The translations under genes and the position numbers were made by a program. This document shows, one piece after another, positions 25,546 through 34,250 of a stretch of DNA of 37,286 nucleotides. Position 1 is the stretch's first letter. The number at the start of each line of letters is the position of its first letter. The DNA comes from G020354085 sp964629975 (GTDB lineage: Bacteria; Pseudomonadota; Gammaproteobacteria; Acidiferrobacterales; Sulfurifustaceae). The stretch is taken from contig CAZVUN010000015.1 in assembly GCA_964629975.1 (NCBI GenBank), positions 1 to 37,286 on the forward strand, in the 5' to 3' direction. The notes beneath the pieces are model-generated. The model saw only the letters and a list, made by a program, of their open reading frames with translations. It ran no database searches and was not told where the DNA came from.

Positions 25546-26727
25546 TCAGAGCTCCCGGCGATAGGCCATTTCGAGACGCGCCATCACGCTCGGCAGTCCA
25601 AACTCTCGCTCGACACGCAGGCGCGAACGTTCTCCCATCCTGCGCGCCAGCGCCGGATCATCGAGCAGCCGCCTGATCGCCGCCGCCAGCGCTGCTGCGT
25701 CTCCGGCGGGCACGAGCAGGCCATTGTCCCCGTCCGTCACCAGATCGATGTTGCCGCTCACACTTGTGGCCACGATCGGCAGGCCGGCGGCCATGGCTTC
25801 GAGCACGGAATTGGGCATGCCCTCCTGGAACGAGGGCTGCACGTAGATGTCGGCGTCGCGCAGCAGTGCGGGAACGTCGTCTATGTCGCCCCGAAACTCT
25901 ATTCGCTGGCCCAGCCCGAGCTGCTCGCTGCGCGCCTGCAGCTCCCCGCGCAGATCCCCGTCGCCCGCGATCACCAGGCTGGCACTGTGCGCCGCGGCCA
26001 CGGCGCTCCAAGCCTCCACCAGAACGCGGACGCCTTTCACCGGCTGCAGCCGCCCCGCGTAGACCACTCGCACCGCCGATCGCACGGCGTGCTCGCCGGC
26101 CGTCCTTGGGGTGTAGCGGGGAAGGTCCACACCGTTCGGTATCATCCGCAGGCGTTCCTGCGGATATCCGGCCTCGAGCAGTCTTTGGTACGTGAAGCAG
26201 CTAATGCACTGGATATTGTCGCAACGCCGGATCCACCGGTTCAGCAGTGCATTGAGCGGGCGTCTGCGCAGCGCCGGATCCAGGATGCCGCCTTCGAACT
26301 CCGATGCCCCGGATATCTTGACCGTCAGGCTTGCGCACAACAGCGGGCGCAACAGACCGGCCACGGCCGCGAGATATTCCGCCATGTGCACGTGAATCGC
26401 GTCATACTGGCACCGCTCGCGCAGGAGCTTCCACGCGAAGCGCGCGCACAGGACCAGCGCGCCAAGCACGGGGATGCGGGGATAGACGATGCGCTCCACC
26501 GGAACTCCATCGACTGTCTCGCGCGCCGGGTCTGCCGGGTCAATTCGCGGCGCGACTACCCGAACCTGATGGCCGGCCCGTGCGAACGCGCGGCTCAGCA
26601 GGCGCGCCTGCCGCTCGGCACCGCCGGTGCCCGGGTAATAGCTGTCCACCACAAGGAGGATGCGCAGTCTCGCCCCTGCCGGACGTTCCCGGCGGGTCAG
26701 CGGATGGAGTGCTGACGCCATGTTCAT
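25546..26727 (-). CDS. GT4-family glycosyltransferase
   Basis: A 393-residue GT4 enzyme. After a short leader it begins LRILLVVDSYYPGTGGAERQ, with DAIHVHMAEYL in the acceptor domain. The donor domain carries VRVVYAGRLQPVKGVRVLVEA and the Glu-x7-Glu motif in SFQEGMPNSVLEAMAAGLPIV. It would extend the lipid-linked EPS repeat unit. The start is uncertain between ATG 26727 and ATG 26721; a G-rich stretch lies a few bases upstream of the first, and the frame remains open to 26802. It follows the third GNAT gene after a 127-base gap that shows no gene. Confidence 0.92.
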   Translation of the reverse strand: MNMASALHPLTRRERPAGARLRILLVVDSYYPGTGGAERQARLLSRAFARAGHQVRVVAPRIDPADPARETVDGVPVERIVYPRIPVLGALVLCARFAWKLLRERCQYDAIHVHMAEYLAAVAGLLRPLLCASLTVKISGASEFEGGILDPALRRRPLNALLNRWIRRCDNIQCISCFTYQRLLEAGYPQERLRMIPNGVDLPRYTPRTAGEHAVRSAVRVVYAGRLQPVKGVRVLVEAWSAVAAAHSASLVIAGDGDLRGELQARSEQLGLGQRIEFRGDIDDVPALLRDADIYVQPSFQEGMPNSVLEAMAAGLPIVATSVSGNIDLVTDGDNGLLVPAGDAAALAAAIRRLLDDPALARRMGERSRLRVEREFGLPSVMARLEMAYRREL

Positions 26728-26854
26728 GCCAGCCCCGCGCCATGAACTCGAACGGTCGGGCGGACGATCGCAGGCCAACCGCCTTGGCGGAACGGTCTGC
26801 ACAGGGCCGGACGTCGGCCACGGGTGTGCGTCGTGCCTGCGCCGTGCATGGGCG

Positions 26855-28000
26855 TTACTCCGGAACGGCGGCGCCTGCCGCGGGCGCCGTGCGACGCGCC
26901 AGCCGCCGCTTCACATTGCGCAGACCGTGCTCGAGGCGAAACTGCCACTGCGGACGCTGCAACACGACCCACTGGAGCTCCGCCACCTGTGTGCCGAGCG
27001 ATCGCTTGTACTGACTGTCACCGGCCATCAGGTCGTAGACCCGCTCGCCCCCCTGCAGGTTGTACTCGATGGCGGCGTGGTGACTCACCAGGCCAGGCCG
27101 GTTGTAGCGCTCGCATACGCCATAGTCGAAACCGCTCTGGTAGTTGTACACGCGGCCGCGGTGGACGAAGTTGTACAGGTACCCGACGACACGCTCACCG
27201 GCGCGCACGCGCAATAGCTGGATCTCGCCGGCCGCAAAGCGCTGCCGAATCAAGCGCCGGTGAAAATCTTCGAAGAAGGCGCTCACGAATGAGCCCGCGT
27301 GTCCTTTTTCGTTCCAGTACGCCTGATGCCACGTCTTGAGCCGCTCGAGGTAATCGAGCGCCTGCTCGACGTTCGCCGCCGCATCAATCGTGATAGGCCC
27401 CAGCTTCTTGTATTCCCTCTGGCTGCGACGGATGTTGTAGCGTGTGTTGGGTCCGACCGCCCCCAGGTAATCCCCGCCGGTGCTTCGGATTCTGTCGAGA
27501 TCCACAAAGTGGACCTGCCGGATACGCCGACGGCACAACAGATTCGCGCTCGCTGGTACGGCATACGCGCCGGCGTCGGCCAAACCGTTGAGGTAGATCT
27601 CGTCCCATCCCGGGTATTCGTCCACCAGGAAGCGCATCATCGCCGTGGCGGCCTCTGGCCGGCGCCGGTCGCGCAGAAATCCGTTGTATTCCACGGTCAG
27701 CTCGTCCAGCTCCCGATCGCCGGTGGCGTGCAGAAAAAGCGCTCGCGAGGCGACGAAGCCGTGCCGCCGCAAGCGGCGCTCCACCACCACACCGAGACCG
27801 ATCGTCTCGTCGCCGCAAGCCGCGCGCACCAACTGCGCCTGAACGCTGCGCGGCAGGAGCGCGAGCCAGGTCCCCACCCAACCCCAGGAAGTGAAATAGG
27901 ACGCGTCACTCCGCGCCTCGAGCGACTGCCACTCGCGCGCGAGATCATCCCACGCCGGCAGCGGACCAACTGTGACAATCGATGGAACGCTCGCACTCAT
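26855..28000 (-). CDS. GNAT/FemAB-like acyltransferase (XrtA-locus FemAB-like)
   Basis: A 381-residue double-GNAT protein. Features are DDLAREWQSLEARSDASYF, GPNTRYNIRRSQREYKKLG (basic segment), LKTWHQAYWNEKGHAGSF, ERVVGYLYNFVHRGRVYNYQ and VYDLMAGDSQYKRSLG. This last segment is the signature seen in FemAB-type proteins of EPS operons. ATG 28000 was chosen on family start and a weak GGACGAAAG upstream; the frame runs on to 28609 only as a shadow of the ATPase gene. It is the first gene of the variable module and sits just after the 257-bp gap. An acyl or aminoacyl transfer to the polymer is likely but unproven. Confidence 0.87.
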   Translation of the reverse strand: MSASVPSIVTVGPLPAWDDLAREWQSLEARSDASYFTSWGWVGTWLALLPRSVQAQLVRAACGDETIGLGVVVERRLRRHGFVASRALFLHATGDRELDELTVEYNGFLRDRRRPEAATAMMRFLVDEYPGWDEIYLNGLADAGAYAVPASANLLCRRRIRQVHFVDLDRIRSTGGDYLGAVGPNTRYNIRRSQREYKKLGPITIDAAANVEQALDYLERLKTWHQAYWNEKGHAGSFVSAFFEDFHRRLIRQRFAAGEIQLLRVRAGERVVGYLYNFVHRGRVYNYQSGFDYGVCERYNRPGLVSHHAAIEYNLQGGERVYDLMAGDSQYKRSLGTQVAELQWVVLQRPQWQFRLEHGLRNVKRRLARRTAPAAGAAVPE

Positions 28001-28257
28001 GCGCTTTCGTCCGCCGCTTTCCCCGCCCGCCGCTTCTCGGACTGCACACCATCTGCGGGGCCGATGCGCCCGCGATGCGCACATGTGCCCAACGGGTGCG
28101 CGGGCCGATGGCGAAACTTGCCGCCACCTGATCCGCCGTGCAGCACGCGTTTGCTCACGCGCTCCGGGGACAGCCATACCGATAGCGCTGCCGTCTGTTG
28201 TTTGGCCACACCGGCGATCGTGCACATGTGAAGCTTGCTTCCAGCCGGTCCGACGGC
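28001..28257. promoter_or_regulatory. Only large gap in the EPS operon, with two CACATGTG palindromes
   Basis: The 257-base gap separates the conserved assembly module from the variable glycosyltransferase module. It contains two exact copies of the palindrome CACATGTG, at 28080-28087 and 28223-28230, 143 bases apart, both preceded by G. A small AGCCG/CGGCT hairpin (28243-28258) overlaps the end of the ATPase gene. No gene is supported. It may be a second promoter or an operator, or the scar of a lost gene. Confidence 0.45.
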
Positions 28258-29319
28258 TCAATTCCTGTCGCGTCGTCGCTCGACGCCAGCAAGCGGATCG
28301 TCGCTCGGCGGCTGTACCAGCCGTCGCAGGTACAACTCGATCGCCGCGACACTCGAATTGATCGATACCAGGGCCGGGCCCAGATCGTCGAGCTTTTCGA
28401 GTTGGCTGGTGATGCGCGTGAGCCCGTGTACCTGTTCCCGCAAGGCATTGGCCAGACCAGGGTCGAGAGCGCGTGCATGATGCCTTCGTTGCTTCACATT
28501 GCGCCGCGCGTATGGCGGCCATTGCAGCTCCTGCACAGCCGTTTTCATGACTTCCCCGGTGACCTTCACCACACTGTCGGCGTAGGCCACTGTCAACGCC
28601 ATGTCGCACAGCGTGTTGATCAGTCGCGGAATCCCGCCGGTGTACTCGTGGATGACGGCAAAGGTTTCCGGCGAAAACAGCGCCTCATCCGCGGCACCTG
28701 CTACGCGCAAGCGGTGCTGCACATAATCGCGCAAGTCGTGCTCGCTAAGCGGCTTGAGGTGATAGCGCAGCCGCACGCGCTGCAGCAGTTGCTCCATCTC
28801 CGGCAATTCCAGCAAGTGATTCAGTGGCGGCTGGCCAACCAGGATAATGTGCAGAATCTTTTCCTTGCGTGTCTCGAGGCCCGACAGCATGCGGATCTCC
28901 TCGAGCACCTTGAGACTCAGGTTGTGGGCATCATCGACGACCAGCACGATCTGCTTGCGCTCCATGAACTGCTCGATCAAAAACGTGTTGAGCATATCGA
29001 GCAGCTCGACCTTTTTGGCATGGAACGGATTGAACCCGAATTCCACCAGCAACGCCTGCAGGAACTCGACCTCGTCGAGCTGGGTCTGGAAGATCTTCGC
29101 CACAAGCACGTTGTCGTCGAGCTCGGAAAGCAGCTTTTGAATGAGAGTCGTCTTGCCGCAGCCGATTTCTCCCGTAATGACGACGAAACCCTCGCGGTTC
29201 CTGACGGTGTACTCCATGTACGCCTTAGCCCGCGCATGCGCACTGCTCATGTACAGGAAGTCCAAATCCGGTGTCAGACGGAAAGGAAATTCCTTCAGTC
29301 CAAAATGCTCGAGATACAT
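28258..29319 (-). CDS. ExeA-like AAA ATPase (XrtA-associated ATPase family)
   Basis: A 353-residue AAA ATPase matching the XrtA/PEP-CTERM-locus ATPase family (TIGR03015-like), related to the secretion ATPase ExeA/GspA. It begins MYLEHFGLKEFPFRLTPDLD, the family hallmark. It has Walker A GEIGCGKTT (50-58), Walker B VLVVDDAH (125-132), a sensor-like ILHIILVGQP, and the ExeA motif LPEMEQLLQRVRLRYHLKPL. The C-terminal ~90 residues are basic and helical, without a clear domain. It is cytoplasmic and of unknown role in EPS assembly. ATG 29319 was chosen because the family N-terminus starts there; the frame remains open to 29397 as a shadow of the upstream gene. Confidence 0.93.
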   Translation of the reverse strand: MYLEHFGLKEFPFRLTPDLDFLYMSSAHARAKAYMEYTVRNREGFVVITGEIGCGKTTLIQKLLSELDDNVLVAKIFQTQLDEVEFLQALLVEFGFNPFHAKKVELLDMLNTFLIEQFMERKQIVLVVDDAHNLSLKVLEEIRMLSGLETRKEKILHIILVGQPPLNHLLELPEMEQLLQRVRLRYHLKPLSEHDLRDYVQHRLRVAGAADEALFSPETFAVIHEYTGGIPRLINTLCDMALTVAYADSVVKVTGEVMKTAVQELQWPPYARRNVKQRRHHARALDPGLANALREQVHGLTRITSQLEKLDDLGPALVSINSSVAAIELYLRRLVQPPSDDPLAGVERRRDRN

Positions 29320-29326
29320 GGCCTGA

Positions 29327-30679
29327 TCAGAGAGCGCGGAACACAGGAACCCGCGGATTGGTGTTGTAATAGACCCACAACATGGCACGGTTCTCATCGT
29401 AACTGAAGGCCGGGTCGCTACTGTCGCGTGACACGTGCCCTACCTCGAGCCCGACCAATGCATTGAATCCCACACGATAGTTGAAACGCAATCCATACGC
29501 GCGGTCGTCGTCTTCTCGTCCGGTGTCATAGAACTTGGTGCGCTGCGCACCCGCAAGCAGCGATGAATCGAGATCCGGTGATGTGGCATGCCGCAACTCG
29601 AACCGTGCTCCGGTCTCCTCGCGGTCCTCCGCGGTCGTTTCGAAATCGAGATCGCGCCAGAAACCAAAGACGTTCCAGCTGAACCGCGACCCGGAATAAC
29701 TGTAGAACCCATCGACGCTGCGCTCGAAGAACAGGTCAGAAGACACGACGATATCGAGCATGCTCGGCGCTGTGGCGACGTCCGATGGCTCGGTGAATTG
29801 ACGTGAGGCGCTGAGCAACCCCGTGCCGGTATCCGAGAAACCCTCGTGGGCGGTAATCCCGATCGACGACACGGAGCTGAGCCGGGCAAGCCAGGTCAGA
29901 TGCAGCAAATCGCCGGTCTTGTCAGGCTGCCCTTCCGGCTCGATGCGCGTGATTCCCACGTTTAAAGTCAACTCGGAAACTGGCTGCCGGTAACCGATGC
30001 CCAGGAATCCGTCTTGCCGCGTGTAGTCCGGGAAGACGGTCTCGTCCAAGTTGTCAATCCGCGACTTGTGGTAATTCAGTGACATCGTGGTGCTGGGTGT
30101 CCATTTGTGCAGCCAACTGGCGTACCCAAGAACACTGGTACTGTCGGCTGTACTTTCCTCCACCATGACGCTCCCGTATCGCCCGCCGAGCTGCAGGGTG
30201 TCCAGGGTGGTCATCCGCACATAAGCATCTGGGCCGGTACTGAAAGCATTCGACCCGGAGCGGTTGCCGGGCGTATTTGGCTGTGTCGGGTCGATTTGCA
30301 CCTGCCGGTATGCATCCTCCACCGTCCACGTGAATTGCTGCGGCGAGATACTCCATAAGATGAGGGCGTCTGCCGTGCCGGCGGCCTCGTCCTCAAACGT
30401 ATCGTTTGCATAATATCGATACTCCGCGATTCCGCGCACGCGTGCGCCGATCTCGGGCGTGAGCTCGAGGTAGGAAAAACCCACGAGCGCCGAGTGCGTC
30501 CATTCGTCCTGTTCGTCGGCAGGCGTTCGCGCGATGTTGGTGCTGTACTCAAGCGTGTAGCCCAATCCGAATCCCAAGTCCCCCGCCCACCCGTCAAACG
30601 GCATACTGGACGCCGCGCCGATCCCCGCGACAAGCGCTGGGACCAGGCGTTTGCGCGCAAACCGCCGGACGACTCGCAT
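29327..30679 (-). CDS. Outer-membrane beta-barrel protein (XrtA-locus, TIGR03016-like)
   Basis: A 450-residue outer-membrane protein. A signal peptide (basic MRVVRRFARKR, hydrophobic LVPALVAGIGAASS) is followed by many alternating amphipathic strands such as YTLEYSTNIARTPADEQDEW and ARVRGIAEYRYYANDTF. The architecture and order in the operon match the PEP-CTERM-associated outer-membrane protein family (TIGR03016). It is probably a barrel assisting EPS passage or anchoring at the outer membrane. Its C-terminus ends FRAL rather than in a terminal Phe. The start at 30679 is five bases past the upstream stop; a GAGG is very close to the ATG. Confidence 0.85.
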   Translation of the reverse strand: MRVVRRFARKRLVPALVAGIGAASSMPFDGWAGDLGFGLGYTLEYSTNIARTPADEQDEWTHSALVGFSYLELTPEIGARVRGIAEYRYYANDTFEDEAAGTADALILWSISPQQFTWTVEDAYRQVQIDPTQPNTPGNRSGSNAFSTGPDAYVRMTTLDTLQLGGRYGSVMVEESTADSTSVLGYASWLHKWTPSTTMSLNYHKSRIDNLDETVFPDYTRQDGFLGIGYRQPVSELTLNVGITRIEPEGQPDKTGDLLHLTWLARLSSVSSIGITAHEGFSDTGTGLLSASRQFTEPSDVATAPSMLDIVVSSDLFFERSVDGFYSYSGSRFSWNVFGFWRDLDFETTAEDREETGARFELRHATSPDLDSSLLAGAQRTKFYDTGREDDDRAYGLRFNYRVGFNALVGLEVGHVSRDSSDPAFSYDENRAMLWVYYNTNPRVPVFRAL

Positions 30680-30684
30680 GCGCC

Positions 30685-31614
30685 TCAGCCAGCTGCGGGC
30701 TTGCGGCGCAGGCGAGCGGCGAGCCACTCACGCATTCCACCGAAGGCGCGGGCGATCATGGATTGCCACGGCAATGGGGGCAAACCAGGCTGATCGTTGA
30801 ACACCACACCGAGAAGTTTTTCTTGCGGAAAGCTCTTCGCGGCTTCTCCAATCTGTGCGGCCGTCACCCTCCCGTAGGGCACGACCAGAATGACCCAGTC
30901 GCAGAGCCTGGCGAGCGTATGTACGTCGGCCGATTCCGTCGTCGGTGGTGCGTCCATTATCACGAAACGTTCCGCATACCGATGCCGCACTTCTTCAACG
31001 AGTCGCTGCATGCGCGCCGTATCAAAGTATTCGCCAGGAACCTCGCGACGCCCGCCCGCAGGAATGACGCGCAGCCGCTCGATGCCGATCGGGTGGATGA
31101 CATCACCGACCCCAAGGGATGAATCCTCCAGATAGTCGGTCAACCCCAGATTCGGCATGTCGGAAAACAAGCGGGGCAATGACGAGTCTCGCAGATTGCA
31201 GTCAACGAGCAGCGCCGTCCGTGCAGCGTCGAACGCAAAGGCCGCAGCGAGATTGAACGCGATGAAGCTGCCGCCCCCACCCGAGGTGAGCGAGGTCACC
31301 AGCACGACGCCATTGTTGCCTTCGGTTCTCTGCGTGATTCTTGTCCGGATCTCGCGCAGCGCCTTGACCGTGTCGCTATCAGTAATTTCAGGGAACACGA
31401 CTCGGTGCTGTTCGAGCTCGGTTCGACTGCGCAGGGTCGGTTCGCGCATGCGGGCGATTGCCTGGGCCGAACGCGCGCGCTGTTCGGGGTCTGCGACCGC
31501 ACCGCCGGTGGCCGGCGCGCGGACCAGCTGCTGCCTGCTCTCCGGCGCGGAGGCAGGCACGGTCGTAAAGCTGACACTGCGCGCTCGATTCAGGGCTTTT
31601 TCGATTTTGCTCAT
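30685..31614 (-). CDS. BY-kinase-like (CpsD/Wzc-type) protein with degenerate P-loop
   Basis: A 309-residue protein of the EPS tyrosine-autokinase family (TIGR03018-like; MinD/ParA-type fold), starting MSKIEKALNRA. The A-prime segment ALLVDCNLRDSS (134-145) and Walker B FVIMDAPPTTESAD (217-230) are recognisable. The P-loop region reads TSLTSGGGGSFIAFNLA (107-123), where canonical kinases have GxGKS/T: the catalytic Lys is Gly, read directly from DNA (GGC). The C-terminus (FGGMREWLAARLRRKPAAG) lacks the Tyr cluster of autokinases. It is therefore probably not an active kinase but a structural or regulatory partner of the Wzz-like protein encoded just upstream. Similar degenerate members may exist elsewhere. 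Confidence 0.88.
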   Translation of the reverse strand: MSKIEKALNRARSVSFTTVPASAPESRQQLVRAPATGGAVADPEQRARSAQAIARMREPTLRSRTELEQHRVVFPEITDSDTVKALREIRTRITQRTEGNNGVVLVTSLTSGGGGSFIAFNLAAAFAFDAARTALLVDCNLRDSSLPRLFSDMPNLGLTDYLEDSSLGVGDVIHPIGIERLRVIPAGGRREVPGEYFDTARMQRLVEEVRHRYAERFVIMDAPPTTESADVHTLARLCDWVILVVPYGRVTAAQIGEAAKSFPQEKLLGVVFNDQPGLPPLPWQSMIARAFGGMREWLAARLRRKPAAG

Positions 31615-31625
31615 TGACGTCCCGC

Positions 31626-33164
31626 TTACACGATGTGTGCCAGCCGAAGTACGGACAAAAGCGCCATCGCCGCAATCGTGACCCCCACGAGCATTGCGAG
31701 CCGCTGAACGTCATTGGCCGCTCTCGCGGTCTCGGCGGACGACCACAGATGCGGTACGGTTCCGAGAACCGGCAGCTTAAGCTTGCGCGCAATGACATCC
31801 GGCAACCGCACCCGCGGATCGAACCGCAGCCTCGCGTAGAGCAGCCCGACCGGCAGGCCGACGCTCAGCATCAACCCAAGCAGCAGAAAATGCAGGTAAC
31901 GCAATCCGCTTGGCTCAAGCGGCAGCGTCGCCGGTTCGTAGATCTTGAAAGTCAAGCCCTGCTTGTCGCGATCGAGGTTCATCGAGACGCGTGCTGTTTC
32001 GCGACGCTTCAGCAGGTCCTGATATATTTCGCGATTGACCTGGTAGTCGCGCGTGAGCTCGGCAAGCGTCGCGCCCCCACCCTGCACCCGCTTGCCGCGA
32101 TCAAGCTCGCGTTGCAACTGGCGCTTGCCCTCCGAGATGCGGGCTCTGAGCGTATCCACGTTGGTCCGGGTCTGCGCCAGCTCCCCGCGCAGTTGCTGGT
32201 AGACCGGATTGTTGAGCCAGGTCTCGTCCATGGGCGTTCGCGCGGCGGACTTTCCGTCCTCGCGACGACGGCGCTCATCAGCAATCGCCTGGTTGAGATC
32301 GTCGATCTGGTGGCGCAGCCGCACGATATCCGGATGCGCGTCGTGCAAGCTCAGGCGTAGCGTATCCAGCTGCGCCTGGAGTTCTGCGATTCGGCCACGG
32401 TATTGGCCCTCGCGCGACAGCACGACAGAAATCTCGGCCTCGCCGGACAGCTGTTTCTCGAGCGACTCTTTCCGGATCTCTGCTTCTTTGAGCTCGAACT
32501 GCGCCTGCTCGATCATTCCCTGCAGCACATTCAGGCGCGCGCTGACATCTGTCTCCGATCCGGGGAGGGCGTCGAGATTCTGCGAGCGGAAGTCCTTCAA
32601 CGCCGCTTCGGCTTCGGCCAGTTTCCCGTGGTACTCCTTGGTTTGCTTATCGATGAAGTCGTAGGCCGCTGCACTTTCCGCGGCCTTGGCCTCGAGACTG
32701 TCTTCGATGAACCGCTCGGCCATTCTCTGCGCTACCCGGTAGGCACGCTCGGCATCGACGTCGCTGAACTCGATCTTGATCAGGTTTCGTCCGAGGTTGA
32801 CGACCTGCGTTTGACGCGTGAGCTTCTTGATGAGCCGCTCCTGCTGGGTTGCGCTCAGCCCTTCGTTCAGCCAGCCACCAAACTCAAGCAGTTCCTGCAT
32901 CATCTTTCGCCCGTAGACGAACTGCTTGACCATCTTCGACCGGTCCGCGACATCGGTCGGGACAGCCGCACCCTGCATCAGCGGCTGAATAATGTTTTTC
33001 TCGTCCACCAGGATGATCGCCGCCGCCGAGTAGCCCTTAGGCCACACAAGCCCGGCCGTGACCGCGAGAAGGTTCACCGAAATGAAGATCCAAACGATCG
33101 TGTGCCGGTGCAGAAATGCTTCTTCGAGCAATCGTCGGTACAGCTGATCAATCGTCAGTTGCAT
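31626..33164 (-). CDS. Wzz/GNVR-type chain-length determinant (XrtA-locus type)
   Basis: A 512-residue polysaccharide co-polymerase. It has one N-terminal membrane helix (about 23-43) with the Wzz-type IVWIFISVNLLAVTAGLVWP, a long periplasmic coiled-coil region (about 165-400, Glu/Lys/Gln-rich) and a second membrane helix near 420-445 after the family motif YEPATLPLEPSGLRYLHFLLLG. An extra C-terminal hydrophobic helix (about 486-507) follows a cytosolic stretch. It matches the PEP-CTERM-locus chain-length family (TIGR03007-like). It controls polymer length and links the polymerase to the Wza-like export protein. It is 18 bases downstream of that gene and 11 upstream of the kinase-like gene. 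Confidence 0.93.
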   Translation of the reverse strand: MQLTIDQLYRRLLEEAFLHRHTIVWIFISVNLLAVTAGLVWPKGYSAAAIILVDEKNIIQPLMQGAAVPTDVADRSKMVKQFVYGRKMMQELLEFGGWLNEGLSATQQERLIKKLTRQTQVVNLGRNLIKIEFSDVDAERAYRVAQRMAERFIEDSLEAKAAESAAAYDFIDKQTKEYHGKLAEAEAALKDFRSQNLDALPGSETDVSARLNVLQGMIEQAQFELKEAEIRKESLEKQLSGEAEISVVLSREGQYRGRIAELQAQLDTLRLSLHDAHPDIVRLRHQIDDLNQAIADERRRREDGKSAARTPMDETWLNNPVYQQLRGELAQTRTNVDTLRARISEGKRQLQRELDRGKRVQGGGATLAELTRDYQVNREIYQDLLKRRETARVSMNLDRDKQGLTFKIYEPATLPLEPSGLRYLHFLLLGLMLSVGLPVGLLYARLRFDPRVRLPDVIARKLKLPVLGTVPHLWSSAETARAANDVQRLAMLVGVTIAAMALLSVLRLAHIV

Positions 33165-33182
33165 GCGTCCGTCCCCGCCACA

Positions 33183-33830
33183 CTAGAAGATCCGCTCCGG
33201 CACCGTCACCACATCGCCCGGCCGCAGCATCACGTTGGTCTCAAGGTCGCCCTTATTGAGTATCGCGCCCAGCTCGATATCCATCACTTCGGTCTTGTCC
33301 TTGACTCGCCGATACAGCTTGGTACGGTTGGCGGAGGCAAACTCGTTGACCCCTCCGGCCTCGAGGACCGCATCGAGCACCGTCATACCCTGGCGATGGG
33401 GTATCGACTTGGGCGTGCGCACCGCGCCGGTCACGCGAACACGCGAAAGGAACTCGTGGCTTCTCAGTTCCGTCACGATCACCGCCACGTGCGGGTCACG
33501 TATGTACGAGGTCAGCTTCTGCTCGATCGCTTTACCGACGTCCATCGGCGTCTTGCCGCCTGCTTGCACGTCTCCGATGAGCGGCACCGAGATCATGCCA
33601 TCCGGCCGCACCGGCACGACGACCGAAAGCTCCGGGTTGCGCCATACGCTCACCTGAACCTTGTCGTCGGGGCCGATAAGGTAGACCGCGGCTGCGCCCT
33701 CTCCGTACACACCAGTAGCCGGGTCAAACGGCTCTGGGCTGACTGCGGGTTTGGCACATCCGGCAAGCGCGACTGCCAACCCACACAACATCAGCAGGAC
33801 TGCGCGACCAAAAGAAAAAGACACGATCAT
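33183..33830 (-). CDS. Wza-like polysaccharide export lipoprotein (XrtA-locus type)
   Basis: A 215-residue lipoprotein, with signal MIVSFSFGRAVLLMLCGLAV and lipobox LAGC (Cys25). A Poly_export (Wza) domain starts at YLIGPDDKVQVSVWRNPELS, followed by SLBB-like segments (VRVTGAVRTPKSIPHRQGMT and VMLRPGDVVTVPERIF). It is shorter than E. coli Wza (about 380 residues) and lacks the C-terminal transmembrane helix, as is usual for the PEP-CTERM-locus export family (TIGR03027-like). It is the first gene of the operon. ATG 33830 was chosen because a GGGGGTG stretch lies about 10 bases upstream and the signal begins there. Confidence 0.92.
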   Translation of the reverse strand: MIVSFSFGRAVLLMLCGLAVALAGCAKPAVSPEPFDPATGVYGEGAAAVYLIGPDDKVQVSVWRNPELSVVVPVRPDGMISVPLIGDVQAGGKTPMDVGKAIEQKLTSYIRDPHVAVIVTELRSHEFLSRVRVTGAVRTPKSIPHRQGMTVLDAVLEAGGVNEFASANRTKLYRRVKDKTEVMDIELGAILNKGDLETNVMLRPGDVVTVPERIF

Positions 33831-34250
33831 CGTTGTTGCACCCCCGGCGTGCCAAGCGCAGGTTCCGCCCCCGAACGACAACTCGGCTAAAGGACCGCGT
33901 TGTCTTCCGATCAGTGAGGACTCTGCACTGGACGCTTATATATGTTTATTCAATTGCGAAAAATCATTATATGCATCGGCCGGAGGGCAACTCAGCTATA
34001 TCACTTTCATTACATCCGACCAAGCATTCGCTTCCCAAGCATCAACACCCCGCCGTGCCAGCGTCGGGGTCGACGAAAGTTCTGCCACCTGGAAGTCGTT
34101 ACCACGTTGGCACGCGTGACTTTCTCGTTTGGCAGAAATCTCCTTGACGCCTCTCGTTAGGTTCCGGCAAGAATCCCAGATAACATTGCGCTTGACCCGA
34201 AACGCTTGATCGGTGCGCTCGCAGAGCAACGATGCGTCAAACGCAGACCT
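33831..34250. promoter_or_regulatory. Divergent promoter region of the EPS operon
   Basis: 420 bases between the divergent Wza-like and J-domain genes. A strikingly AT-rich island at 33935-33975 contains, on the minus strand, a perfect TATAAT (33971-33966) and a TATATA (33943-33938), but neither has a good -35 at the usual spacing. The island is the best candidate for the operon promoter. No sigma-54-type site (GG-N10-GC) was found. No gene is supported. Confidence 0.4.

Noticed and set aside
34098..34125. TGGCAC-like word suggesting a sigma-54 promoter
   Set aside because: The -12 element (TTGC at the right spacing) is missing on both strands.
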